64,000 nt of DNA from Jacaranda mimosifolia (GCA_018894105.1 CM032129.1:32009468-32073467), one strand, 5' to 3'. Positions 50,032 to 62,825 are shown, counted from the stretch's first letter. Notes: a model not told the origin generated them from the sequence alone. Translations and numbers: made by a program.

Positions 50032-50933
50032 TAAGAGCGCAAAAGAATTGTATATTGCAATGGAAACAAAAGACCCCATGATCCATTTTGATAATAGTGC
50101 AATAATATTCTTGGCTTTCTTTTATTATCGAAAAAAAGATATTCTCAACTTTAGGACATTATCAAAAGATTAAAATAGCAATAGAAAATTTGGATGACTG
50201 CTTTGTCATTAAAATAATAGTATGCGAATCTTTCTTTTTCTTAAAAAAAAAAAAGGAAAAGAAAAGACAAAAAAGAAAAGCTTATCCGTTTGTTCTATCC
50301 ATTAAGGGATGAAAGTATTTCAAGAAAACAATCATAAGATTATTATTTTAATCATAAGATTATTTAGGATCCGCAGGGTTAAAGTAATACAATATAAATA
50401 TCATGTAAAATATAAATTATGAATTGTTTCTTAACCATTCCTAACATTTAGATTTATTATTTATTTATCGGAATTAGAGCTCGTCCTAAATAATTTCTTT
50501 CTTACTAATTCGTAATGTTTTGATTTTGGTATGTGTTTTAGGAAAACGAATGTTGTAAATGAGATTGAAAAATGTGAACGTTGTGTTGAAAAATGTAGTT
50601 AATTTTTTATTATATTTTGCAGAGTAGTTAAAAATTTATTTTTGGAGAGTATTGGTATGTTTTGTTTATATTTTGAAGAAAAATATTTTTTACTGCAGCA
50701 ATCAAATCAATATTTTTTTATTGAATTTTTTGGATGAAAATGAAATTAAGTAATTTTTTTATTGTAAAAAATAAAATAAAATATTATATATATATATATA
50801 TATAAAATTGGAAAAGTTTTGAAAATTATGAAGGATAGAAACTGGTATTTTGAAAAAAATTATTTTAATGCTTTAGAAGGAAATGAATACATATTTGGTT
50901 ATCTTTTCCTAAGAATAATTTTACATTCCCTTT

Positions 50934-51242
50934 GGAAATGTTTGGTTACGTTTCCAAACATATCCTTATTTTTTCTCAAAAACACACATTTTCAATATAT
51001 ACATACATATTATATATTTTATTATTATTCTAATAATAAAAAAATCACTCAATTTCATTTTTACCCCAAAAATTCAATAAAAAAACATTGATTTAACTGT
51101 TATAGTAAAAAAAATTTCCCAAAATATAAAAAAATATACCAAAAAATAACTTTTATATTTTTCAATAATTTATTCTTCTAAAACACATATAAACACATAA
51201 TAAAATCATAAATAAATAAATAAACCATAACCAAACATTCCC
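50934..51242 (+). mobile_element. PIF/Harbinger MITE, copy 4
   Basis: Ends GGAAATGTTTGGTTACGTTT and GGGAATGTTTGGTTATGGTT (right end in reverse complement), with TTT on both flanks (50931-50933 and 51243-51245). Just to its left (about 50530-50930) is a decayed copy in the opposite orientation, recognisable by tgaaaaatgtgaacg and cattcccttt, whose edges I cannot fix. Confidence 0.65.
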
Positions 51243-51522
51243 TTTGCTTTTTACCCATAACTTTGAAAAATAGTGGACTCCCATGGTTCTTACTCCCAGA
51301 CTACCCTCAAAACACCAAAAGATTCCTGACATTATACGTATAGAAAATTGGAAAAGAATTGCACTCACACTCGCACGCAGTAACGCAAAATCAATTCGAG
51401 GTTTTATCCCTCTCTACATATTCGCATTGATTAGTACTCGTTGTTTTGATTCAATCATAGAATTGTAGGGACGGGAAATCCTTGATCGGACAGAAAACGT
51501 TGATTGCGTGTGGTCGCACGAC

Positions 51523-54343
51523 ATGGGTTGTGCTGGATCGCGCGAAAAAGGAAATGGTACTTTTCGACTGAGTTATGATTTTTGTTTCTTGAATTTCTTG
51601 TATCACTGATTGATTTTTCTCCAATCCGTTTTTTAATTATCAGATTAAATTATTTGTTCTGTTTATGATAGAGGGAAAACTATGCGGTTTTCTGTTAACC
51701 CCACTTGTATTCCAATCATTTGATTATGGATTGATGAATGTGTTTAGTTTTGATCAGTAGTTCAATCTCTATTGTTTTGAGTTTTAATCTTGAGTTTGTA
51801 GGTTGTTTTAACCATTTATATCCGTGTTTGGATAAATTTTACGCTATAATAAAGTTTTCTTTGGTAGATTTGGTTTCAATTATGTGACAAAAATTCAGTG
51901 GTTTTGTTCTAGGTTTTATGCATTCTATTGTTATTCATGAGTGTAGTAATGATTCTACAATGGTTCCAAATTTTATGTTTCAACTTTCAATCCCCAATTC
52001 TATACAGATGTTTTAAAATTTAATCCACTCTTTTATTCTTTGTTTGGCCAATTTCTTGGTAAATTTGTTGTATCAAAAGGTAAGGTTTTGTGGACTTTGA
52101 TACTGAGAATATTTCAGTCAGGCTAGGCAAAGGTGGGACTAAGTTTGTGAGATGTTACTGGAAACCTTTTCTGGTCATCTGGTTCCTTCTTTAAACTATA
52201 TGCTGGGAAACTTGGATTTATAGTTTTATACTTCTGACGAATTCAAGCAAGATTGGTTATAATTCGAATATTTCTGTTACTATTGCTGCTAGGAAAACTG
52301 GCTCTAAACTGTTGCATCCGAAGATTTTGTTTTCTGGTATTAATATTCAGGAAAACGGAAGTTTGGGTGGAATGGGCTTTTTCTCATCTAAGTTCTAGGA
52401 CTTCATATTAAAGTTGATCTAACTAGTATTGCATTTTCTATAGCAAAGTTAATCACTGTTTTTGTTGAGAACCAAGCAAGGAGGACCTTTTTTATTGTTG
52501 TGCCGCGTGCGATCTCTGCAAGTCCCTGGGGTGCCAGATTACCAGTTATCAAGATTGGGATTGTGAATTTAAAGGACATTGTTTTAAGGAAATTGGAGTA
52601 CAATTTACTTTTAAAAGGAAATGAAATATCAGCAATCTTAGATGGTCCTCGAGTACAATCACAAAAGAGAGTGTGGGATCAAAATGGAGCGTGAATAACT
52701 TCAGGTCATTGAGACATGGGATATTGGTGATGCCTTCCATAAGCACTTCTTTAGGTGGCATATACAGCCCTAGCTTTCGCTTCCCCAATCATTTTATATC
52801 ACCTAAGGGTTTCACTAAATTGGCCAAGTGGACATTTAGAATTATAAAATTCTTATTCATGGCTTTGCAAGAAGGGATTGTCATCCTCTGCTCGTCAAGT
52901 AGTAGATGAGGTATCACTCAAGGGTTGCAAGCCAAACGTGATACCTACACTATTTTGATTGATTTACTGTAAAAAAAGGCAGACTGGTGGAAGCTGAAGA
53001 CATCACAGATGACATGTCACACAAAGAATTCAGGAAGTTGGTGTAATGATGTTCAAAGTAAATTCTGGCTCTCACTCTATTTCTTAACAGTGTAGACGCT
53101 TTTCAGACCTTTGGCTGCTTTGCTTTCTGTTGTGAATTTTGATAATTTGTTACCCCAAATGCTGGAACTCCAAACCCCAGACAAACAAAAAAGAATAGAT
53201 GGGGTAAAAATCTGTGACAATGCAAGCTGCATAATAAGAATGTGAGGAAGTAATAGAAGTAACTAGCAATAGTTCCTTTTCTCTTTCTAAGGATGAGTTT
53301 CCAAGTTGTTGAATATCCTGAGATGCAGTAAATTTATTGGTTCTTAAGAGAAGGAACATTGACTTTATATTCTTGAGCTTATGGTGCCCGATCGCTCTCA
53401 TTAATCATCAATATAAAAAAGAGGTGCTGTGTCATAAAATTGTTTATACGCTGCTTGATGCTGCTAAGCTTTCGTTCTCTGTCTTCCAGAAACCTCAAAG
53501 AAGATACGGAAACCCAAGGCATGGAAGCATTCAGAGGCGATAACAAGGGCGCAACTAGTACAAATGCGTGAGGAGTTCTGGGACACTGCTCCACACTATG
53601 GTGGTCGGAAAGGTATGTTTTCAGACATATTGTATTAGTATTTGTCTTCAATAATCCTTTTGCAGTGTTGTAATTGAATAGGCTTTGATTGGAGGGTCTG
53701 ATACAACATTGAAGCTGAATTTGTTCAGCACCAGACATTAGCTGTGAAACTCTTATCTAATTGGTCAAGTCTCGCAAAAAACTTTCAGATTTCTGATAAG
53801 CTTCCTTATTCAAAGCATAATACTTTATATAATATTCTATAACTTATAAATGATTGGAATTTTTATGGATAGTTTTGTTGTCGGTCAAACCTAATTGGCA
53901 GTTAATAGAGATTTAACTACCCAGATTGCTGTTTCACCTCCTCTTCCTACTTCTTTCCCCATTTTTACCAGAAATCTGGGATGCACTCCGAGCTGCAGCT
54001 GAAGCTGATTTGAGCCTTGCACAAGCTATTGTGGACAGTGCTGGTGTTATTGTTCAAAATCCTGACTTAACAATCTGCTATGATGAAAGAGGTTTGCACT
54101 CGATTTTGTTTCTCTAATCAGCATTTTCTATCCTATGCTTGGATCAATGAAATTAACGAGAAAAAAGAAAATGAAAATCATGAAAATGCAAAAAATAGTT
54201 ACATTATTTGAAGCGTGAAAAAAATTTCCTTTCTCAATGTCCTTATAGTATTCCTCCTAATCTGAGACCTTATCACAGGATCCAAGTACGAGTTACCCAA
54301 GTATGTCCTAAGTGAGCCCGCAAATCTGATCCAAGAAAGCTGA
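51523..54343 (+). CDS. UBTD-type (ubiquitin domain-containing protein 1/2-like) small protein, four exons (113 aa)
   Basis: Exons 51523-51556, 53490-53612, 53972-54091 and 54279-54343, all GT-AG and in frame. The product starts MGCAGS, a likely N-myristoylation (Gly2) plus palmitoylation (Cys3) signal. It continues [11 protein letters not shown], then [39 protein letters not shown] and ends [18 protein letters not shown]. This is the N-terminal UBTD (DC-UbP) domain; as in other plant members, the C-terminal ubiquitin-like domain of animal UBTD is absent. The family is linked to the ubiquitin pathway but its plant role is unclear. Intron 1 is 1,933 bp and contains a PPR relic. The 34-nt first exon is easily missed by gene finders. 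Confidence 0.9.
52863..53025 (+). pseudogene. Pentatricopeptide-repeat (PPR) relic inside intron 1
   Basis: Reads [20 protein letters not shown] then GCKPNVI, hits a stop after a short shift, and continues in another frame as TYTILIDLL and GRLVEAED. That is the order of a classic P-type PPR motif (G-C-K-P-N-V-I-T-Y-T, then LC-KKG-R). At least one frameshift and a stop make it non-functional. About one and a half repeats remain. Confidence 0.7.
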
Positions 54344-57185
54344 AAAGAACATCGCGGGACTGTATATTTTGTAAATTGTTGTCTCATGGTCCTTTTTTAT
54401 TTCGAAATTCATCCAATTTTAATAATTAACAGCAATAACTAATATTTTGTGTATGTGTTTGGCAAGAAATTGATTTAGTTAATTCTAAAGAGTGACGGCC
54501 GCCGTAAAGGGTTTGCATGTGAGAACTATGGCCTGAAATTTCCAACGTCAAAGAAAATATATTGAGATTGTCTCAAATATCCAAGAAATTGTCACTTAGG
54601 AACTAGACATGATTGAGCTTTTCTAGTTAACAAGTATGATGCTCTCCACTCCCTTTATTACAACTTGTGGGGTATAGAATTTAAGGAATCTTTAGCAAAG
54701 CATGCTATGATTATTATATTTTTACAACTTAAGATTTAGTGGGCTAACAATAATTAATCATCCCATGTAGCCATCCAATGTAATGACAACTGTGCATGTG
54801 TTGATTGAGGGTTTTCTTGTGTGTGATGGTTCATAGGTTAATCATGCTTTGTTTAGGTGTTTAGGGTACCTAATTGGTGTCATTGTAACTTGTGCTAGAT
54901 AAATGTTGCTCTGCTTTTGAAGTAAACTTAGTTAAATTAAGATTTTGTTCAGAAGAAGTACACTAATGACTTTATAATAAGTGCATCAACTTTACTGTTA
55001 GTTGCTAGGGTTTATGGCTAAATATAAAGTCACTTACTCTCAAAGTAAGTGTAGCAACTAAATAAAAAATTTTGAATGTATAAAAGTTGGAATTCTGAAA
55101 CGTGCATTGTTAGACTTTTTAAAAGGGGGGATTTGAGAGTGTGAGAGGGTGGATCCAAAAGTGAAATGTGATTGGGGGTCATAGTGCAATCAACTTGAGT
55201 TGGTTTATTTTTTATTTTTCAGTTTTTGAGCCGTGTAATTTGAGTTGACGCAATCGAATCTGTTGGTTGGATCTAATCTATAACTAAACAACATTAAGGT
55301 TGCCTTAAATGAAAATCTTTCAATATTCAAATTAATAATGTAAAATATCATGTAATAGAAAATAAAGTGTAATAATTTAGCAACAGGCATATATTTGTCA
55401 CTGTGATCTAGATCGATATGGTTGGAGCTATTATTTGAGTCAAACCTTATATCAAACAACATTGAGTTGTTGGATGCAATGAAAACTCTTCTATATTTAA
55501 GTTATTACGAGTTAAACGTTAATAATTGATGTTGCATGAAGGATTCGAGATCCTTTTCATAAATTGTTGAATTGTAGGCTCACTAGGCCTAGTGGGATTG
55601 AACTCATCAAAGTTAATAAAAGTTTGATTAAGCCATTCTTCAACTTGATTTATTTCTTTCAAGATTCATCACCATTGAAGTTGTATTCCCCATCTCTCAC
55701 CTTTCAAGGCTTTTTTTTTTAAGGATAAAATTCTGTTGACGTGGTTGTACCTCCATATTGGTGACGGATCGATCTAGTTATCATAATTGACACTGTCCAC
55801 GGGAAGCATTAGCCACGTGCCTCTTCCCAAACCTCTCGACTAGGGAATATGATGATGTCTTATCCTGTATGGTGACCTGGAATAGTTTACAAACTATTCT
55901 CCTTTTCTCACCTTTAGAGCTACCTTTTCCCAATCATAAAATTCCCCATTAGATATATGTTGATAGGATAATACCTCAATGCAGTTAGACCTCCATATAA
56001 GTAACATATTACTCTGATAATCATTAGCATCTAATGACTCATTTGTTAACTTGAACACTATCTCTACACGGACACTTTTGTATAGCAAAAGCTTACCATT
56101 CAATGATTTTCAAAAAGAACCTCGAGCTCGATGCTGTGCTACATCAATGATAAAAAAAACAAAGAGCAATAGTCTAGTAAGAAATATATATTTATTTTCA
56201 TGTGGTTAACGATATTTATATAGACTGATTCAAGTAAATTTGTACGGTCAATTCTAAATATATGATTAAGATATCACTACGTATCTCAATTTAATGATTC
56301 TTGTTTCAAATCCTTGCATATATCAAATCAATCAAATAAATCATAGAATGTATGCGAATACTTTTAATATTTTATGGGATGACCTTTTCCTATGTCAAAA
56401 TCAAACAAAGAAAATGGACATTTACCTGTCGGGAGCTGTGGATTCACATGGCTAAGCATAGGTGGGGGAAAGCTAAGCATGAAGAGAAACCCAACGGCTC
56501 CATCGTTGTACTTTCCAAAGTTCAGGCATTACAAGCAAGGTGTGTGTGTGGGGGGGGGGGGGGGGGGGGGGGGCGTCGTACATTCTATTGTCCCTTTGCA
56601 CCCTTGAAAGCTGTCTACCACGATCCATCTACGACCTATGCTACTGGTGATTTGAAGACCAAATAAAGCCAATTATTGCCACAAAAAATTATAGTGTCAC
56701 GCATTTATACTGACTTTAGCCAAGTTAATTATATAAAATTAGGGAGGCCTATGGAGTCAAAAACATAAAGAATCATTTTGGTCCAAATTGAAATCAATAA
56801 TCTATACTGCAAAGTTCTTGAAATTTGTAACACATGACATTCAAAATCGCAAAGCGACAAATTCAAGCTGTCCATCTTATTGCCTAGAGAATCCAAAGAG
56901 ATACGAGCTTAATTTAATTATTGTATACATCAGGTCAAAATATAGATAATTAGATCACTATTGGTAGAAAATAGACTAAACAAGTGTGGTGGGGTTTTAA
57001 CTAAAAAAAAAAAAACCCTTAGAAATGTTGGAAATGACCAAATACTCTAAGAATTCAGATCTTTTTATGTGTGGTAGGTTTGATTCGGTTCGACTTGAAA
57101 AATAGAGCATTGCTGGCAACATTTCTACCCTTTATGTAACAAGATTCGTACAGGATCACATCAACAACACTCTATAAATACCTTC
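54344..57185. other. Intergenic, no supported gene
   Basis: The first few hundred bases probably hold the 3' UTR of the UBTD-type gene. A 24-G run lies at 56550-56573. A fragment at about 55880-55930 resembles the 335-bp tandem unit. Confidence 0.45.
56550..56573. repeat. Poly-G run (24 G) after (TG)n
   Basis: An uninterrupted run of about 24 G preceded by a short TG repeat. True length is uncertain because such runs slip in replication and sequencing. Confidence 0.9.
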
Positions 57186-57926
57186 AACCTCATGATATCA
57201 AGGTATTCATTATTATCACTCCGTTATAATTCCTATTTTATCACGCCCTTTCTATTTATACTAACTTAAGTATCGAAGGATTTTCGCTAAAATTCTTTCC
57301 ATTAACCCTAACTAGTTGCTTTATTCCAAGTTCGACTTCCCCTTGTAGAGAAGACCTAGACCATTTCAACTTGTTGAAACTTTAGAATAAATCGATTTGC
57401 TCCTACTTTTGAAAGACCTCTTATTAAAGTCGTATACCGTAATTTCAAATATTTATATAATAATGACCATCTCCCTCTCAACAAAATCTCTATTGAAAAT
57501 CTTATGTCAAATCAAATTAACACCGAAAATTTGAGACTTATCAACTAATAACCTCATGATATCAAGGTATTCATTATTATTATTTTTTTATAATTCTCCT
57601 ATTTTATCACGAATTTTCTATCTATACTAACTTAAATATTAAAAGATTTTCGCTAAAATTCATCTCATCAACCCTAACTAGTTGCTTTATTCCAAGTTTG
57701 ACTTCCCTTTATAGCTTCAATAGAGAAAACTTAGACCATTTCGACTTATTGAAACTTCAGAATAAATTAATTTGCTATGATATTAGAATGATCCCTTATA
57801 AAAATTTTATACTACAATTTTAAATATTTATATACGGACAATCATCTTCCTCTCCACAAAATCTTTATTGAAAATCTTATGTCAAATCAAATTAACACCG
57901 CCAAATTTGAGACTTATCAACTAATA
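57186..57926. repeat. Tandem direct duplication, 364-bp unit, two copies
   Basis: aacctcatgatatcaaggta starts copies at 57186 and 57550. Both continue through ctaactagttgctttattcc and end near gagacttatcaactaat. Small indels separate them. No coding frame. Confidence 0.88.
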
Positions 57927-58615
57927 TGACATAGTGTTTGTAACAGTGATTTGATTATCAACTACCTTACACCTATAATCATCAAAATCATAGCCCCTCT
58001 CAAGTCTCAGTAATCATTGGTGGGTTGAGGCGTTCTGATGAACTCGAGCCTGACTGATTGATGGGTTTTTTTTCTTCTTTTTTTTTTTTTTGTTGGGTGG
58101 GGTGGGTCGTGGGGGGTGGGTGGGTCGCCTGGGGATGGTGTTCAGTCTGATTGATGGGTTCTTTGGACTTCCAAAACTATGCTCTCTTGGCAACTTTGCA
58201 GACCAATTGTCACCTGCTTACATGTAGTTTTTATTACTTTACTTTATTCCATAGTACAAATGGTAAAAACAGAATGAATTGTTGACCAAACAATAAGAAA
58301 AAGGGAATCTTTATTTAAAAGTAAAAACATTAGATAAGATAGCACATAATTATTTCCAAGAAAGCCCTCTCAAATGTTGTCTTTAGCCATTGATCACTTG
58401 TGCAATGAAGTACATTCTTGCACACAAAATTAGTGGCATAATTATGGCGCCATCTTTAAAAACGACAACTTCTGTTACAATTATTTTTTTCCCTTAATAA
58501 ATGAATTACATGCGTTCTTAAAGTCATTTAATTATTGGTCAAAGATTTTTAACCTTAGTTTTCTTTCATCATTTTTCTTAATTTTGGGAGCAGCTTGATA
58601 TGGAGAATTTGCTTG
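57927..58615. other. Intergenic, with G-rich tract
   Basis: A strong G-quadruplex pattern lies at 58095-58124 (gggtggggtgggtcgtgggg and on). No gene. Confidence 0.5.
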
Positions 58616-59003
58616 GAGGGTGTCTGAGTGAATTTATAAGCTATTTAAAATATTTTATAAGATATTTGAGTTCGTATAAGATGTCAAAAAGTGTTTGGTA
58701 ATTTTTTTTAAAAAAAAAGCTTATAAACTCATAAAATAAGATGTTTCGATTTTATATATATTTTTTTAAAAGGTAAAGAGTGCCTAACTTATTTTGAAAA
58801 TCTTAACAAGTTAATTTAATTTTAATCACAATAATTATAAAAATGTCATTACTAACATCTTATATGCTCTAAAATATTATTTTATCCAAATACTTTAAGA
58901 ATTTGTTTTTTAAAAAAAATCTAATATTTTATAAGCTTAAAAAACAACTTATAAGATGTAGGAGTTTATGAGATATTTTTAATAAAATTAGCCAAACACA
59001 CTC
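58616..59003. mobile_element. MITE-like element, GAGGGTGT...ACACTC ends
   Basis: The left end gagggtgtctgagtgaattt and the right end, reverse complemented gagtgtgtttggctaattt, are inverted repeats. The interior is rich in ttataag/cttataa words. No clear target duplication, so superfamily is open. Confidence 0.45.
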
Positions 59004-59158
59004 TTAGTCTGATTAACCAACTTGGCATAGGGTAGCTACCAAGAATTACTATTGAACTCTTGAGCTGAAACCACTATATAAAGATTGTCAATTTTTTAAG
59101 ACCTAGAAATGACAAGGAACATGATCATATTTTTAAAAGACGTTGAGACATGTAATTA

Positions 59159-59773
59159 GGGAGGGGAATAGGTCATGCTGTTCGCTAGGGGTTTATAGCT
59201 TAGTTTGGTCTAGCCTATTTAACAAAAAGGTCAGGTCAAGACTTAAAAAGTAGCATTTTTAACTAAATAAGTTCGACTTAGGCTCTTCTAAAAGCTCACA
59301 AAGCCTAATAGGCCAGCCCATTTATCTTTCTTCACATGAAAGTACAAAAATAGTGATATAATATTAAATGATTATTTGTATTTGATTTCTTTAATCAGTC
59401 ATTTATGGAATCCATTATATTGTTTAGTATTACTTTTTGTTGAAATGATAATATTTTATACTTAGATTTAAACTTTTATCATTATGCATTTATTATTTAT
59501 CATTTTGATTATTTCTTATCAAGGTCTATTACAAATCTAAGCATATTAAAAATTCAATTTATGTGATGTTTAAACTTAATTAAAGTCTTAGTAGAAAATA
59601 AGCTTTTAGATGAGCTTTCAAACTAGGTTAAGGCTTTATAATTTATAAAAATGTTATGCTTAATCTTAAAGAAAAGCCCATAATAAATAATATGTTAGAC
59701 TCAGGCTCATTATTTGCATAATAAACCTAACCTATTTAAATCAAAGCCTAGCCTAACCTATTTCCATGCCCAC
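59159..59773. mobile_element. hAT-like element with GGGAATAGGTC ends
   Basis: The left end ggaggggaataggtcatgc mirrors the right end, reverse complemented gtgggcatggaaataggtta. Subterminal zones have ggctc/gagcc and aggccag words. Edges are approximate and no target duplication is claimed. Confidence 0.45.
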
Positions 59774-60580
59774 ATATAAATAATATTAAAAACTCCTTTA
59801 AACTGATGTAATAATCTAATAAATATCCTGATAATTTTAAAAGTAAAGAATGTATGTATCATAGAGTTTTGAAAAGATTGATTTATATTTTTTGTGGTGA
59901 TATTATTGACTCACATCACAACTGTTCAGCTGAAAAGTACAATGAGTTAATAATTTTAAATTAATAGGGAAAAAAAAACAAAAACAAAGAATGAGGGGTT
60001 CTTGGATAATCTACATTTTTTTAAACAAAATATTTTTTCTAAAGAAAGTAGAAAGTACATGTGTTATCTTTTGGAAATTTTCTTAAATTGGTTTGTTTTT
60101 CTATGGGTACAAAGTTACAAGTTGGGACAAGCATGAAAAAAAGGGGACCATTTAGCGTATCTTCATTGTTGTTTTTAGTTTCACATCCAACATGATTGAA
60201 AGCATTATTTAATTCTTCTTCTACTTCCCTCCTTTTTTTTTTTTTTTTTTTGACATTTATTATCATAATATTATTCAAGAAAAACCTATTCACCGTAATA
60301 AATCTATTGATTCAAATAATTTTATGCCATGTCAAAAATGAAAAATGCAATTAAAAAAACAAAAAATACAGTTATTTTCAACCACGTTAAAAATATATTT
60401 TAGCTATAAATATCAGTTGCCGTTTCAATCCAATCTCAACATTTCTAATCCATAATACCAACAACTAATGCTAAATATAGATATCTAAAATAACATTTGA
60501 GAACTAAAATACATTTATGCAAATAATTAGATTTTTATCATATAAAAGTATCTTTCTTGAAAACACGATTTTCATATAAA
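59774..60580. other. Intergenic, no supported gene
   Basis: AT-rich with a poly-T tract at about 60233-60251. Confidence 0.45.
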
Positions 60581-60943
60581 GGGAAAATTGCAAAACTAGA
60601 ACTGTAGCTATGACAATTTTGCATTTTAGAACCAAAATTTGAGGTGGTATTAAAGTAGGATCAAAATTCACTAAAAATCGAAAAAAAGAACAACAACCAC
60701 AAAAAAATACAGTCAGCGTCAGTGATTGCTTATGTGACACTTTCGTGTGCACATACATGGAACACCAGCTGACCAACACATGGGCCATGCAAGCAATCAC
60801 GAGCGTTGACTGTACTTTTCGAAGGCCACTGTCCCTTTTTTTTCGATTGTTAATGAGTTTTGGTCCTGTTTTACTATCACTCCAAATTTTGGTCATATAT
60901 TGCGAATTGACTATTGTTATGGATCTATCTTTGCAATTTACTC
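60581..60943. mobile_element. Mutator-like long-TIR MITE, copy B
   Basis: Same family as 18445-18802. Arms of about 150 bp fold together around a centre near 60760. Ends read GGGAAAATTGCAAA and GAGTAAATTGCAAA (right end in reverse complement). Flanks ttcatataaa (60571-60580) and ttcacacaaa (60944-60953) differ by two transitions. The overlapping 130-codon frame is a by-product. Confidence 0.78.
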
Positions 60944-60953
60944 TTCACACAAA

Positions 60954-62100
60954 TATTTTTCTTCTTTTGAATGTGTAAAAACCAAAAAATAGAGGGACTC
61001 ACCACAAATTCCACATTTGAAGAAAGGCATTGATTATTTACTTGATACCCATGCTAGAAAGAAAGCCAAATATAGTAAATTTGCTTTATTTATATTTATA
61101 TTTTCATTTTTCTTTTTTCAGTTTTAGTTGCGTTTGGTGAGGAATATTGATATCTTTGCAGTAAATACAAATTGTGCTTTGGTGTAGTCATAATTTTCCC
61201 CCCAATTTTATTGACAAGACTTAATTAATTAATTAAAAGAAACTAAAATGTCCCATCTACCCTTTTCAAAAGTCCCGGCCCACCCCACGATTCAACGGTA
61301 TTTTGAATCCAATGGTCCCACAAAATTCAAAAAGCATTTATGTTTATATTGTTATTGACTTATTGCAGAACATTTGAAGAATAATGTAAAATTATTTTAA
61401 ATAGATTAATTGTTTTGGAATATGATACAATTATTTAGGTTCAAACTTTTAGGTCATTTATTTTACTTCATCAAAAAATTATGTGTTTTATGATCCATAA
61501 AATGTTTTTTTGCTGTTTTTTTTTCAATAAATTGTTCTTTTTTATTTTTAAATTATTTTTTAATAATATTTCTCACCAATATATGCTGACATGGTAAATT
61601 TAAGCTCTTTTTTTAAGATAAAATATTTTATCAGTGCATGCCGATGATATAATATCTTAGTGCGACTGAATTTCTTGTATCATTATGAATTTTGTTATTA
61701 TTGTTAATTTTATTGACATTTTTTAGAAAAATTATGAGAAATCCTTTTGCTTTTTCACTTTTGATGTTAAAATATTTTTTGGTTAGTACAATTTATTTAA
61801 TTATTTCCAGGGCAGTAAAAGAAACAAAGGGCTCATCGCTTTTCTTGCAAAGTGTCGAGTTCCAGTGCAAATCTGTCAGCATTCAGCACCGCACCCCCGC
61901 ACACCCCCCCGCCTCCCGGACCTATACATACACTTATATGTATATTCTTTACTTTTGTAGTGCTCTCTCTTTCTCTCTTACAACACTCCAAATCCCACTC
62001 TGCAAGAATTCTAACACTGTTGTTCCTACTATAAACAGACAACTTGCAACGTATTACTGATTATCTTTTCTAATTTAACGTATATGAATAAAAAAGAAGA
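60954..62100. other. Intergenic, upstream of the STICHEL-like gene
   Basis: No gene seen. The less AT-rich stretch 61830-62000 may be promoter of the downstream gene. Confidence 0.4.
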
Positions 62101-62825
62101 CATATTCGAGGTGTGTTCCATCGTTTTCTAGAGAACCCCTCGTGAAATTCATGTGCAAGTATGGAGAAAGAGATCTGAGACAGCGGGAGAAAGAGAGAGA
62201 GACACTTAATGATGGCAACGGGTCGCTTGCTAGAAAAAGCGGTTCTAGTTGCCTAAAACTCCAAGATTCAGGTGAACGCAGTATTCTCAACTCCCATTTT
62301 CCTTCTTTCGTCATTAAACATTTCATGTCACCAATTACAAGATTTTTCAACTCTTTGAAATTTGTTGCCGCTGTTCATTAAAATGCTTCATCCTTGTAAA
62401 GGAAAGAGTTTTGAGTGGTTTAGTTAAGAAAAAAATTGAAGCTTGTTTATCCAAATTGGAAGCAGTGCAACAGTGATTATTTTAGTTCGAAATTGGAAAA
62501 AAGTTAGTTTTTTGCGTCGTAATTTATGTGGGTTTTGGTTCTTGCTCTGTGTACTTTCTAATATCCCAAATGGCAAATGATATGTTTTGCAGGATTTGTG
62601 CTTGGTTTGTTGTTGGGGTTGATCATTGGAGGGGAGGCTTTTTAATTGTAATAAAGTGCTTTATTAGATGCCTAGTGTTGATAGGTTAGACATAGAATCT
62701 TTGAGTTATTGGGTTTGGTCTAGACACAGAAGATCTTGATTGTTATAAGTTAAGAGGATTGAGTATTCTATGATGTCTTGGTCTTGTTCAAGAATAACTG
62801 GGGTGGATATATCTATGTTCTGATC
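62101..62825 (+). other. 5' leader of the STICHEL-like gene, probable UTR intron
   Basis: A GA-rich stretch (62160-62205) suits a 5' UTR. A donor ttcag|gtgaac (intron from 62272) and an acceptor tttgcag|gatttg (exon from 62593) could remove about 320 bp. Inferred from splice signals. Confidence 0.4.

Noticed and set aside
56352..56666. Gly-rich open frames
   Set aside because: Created by the poly-G run; the flanking residues show no family.
60504..60978. Two overlapping frames of 130 and 77 codons on opposite strands
   Set aside because: They fall inside the inverted repeat of the Mutator-like MITE, which explains the paired frames.
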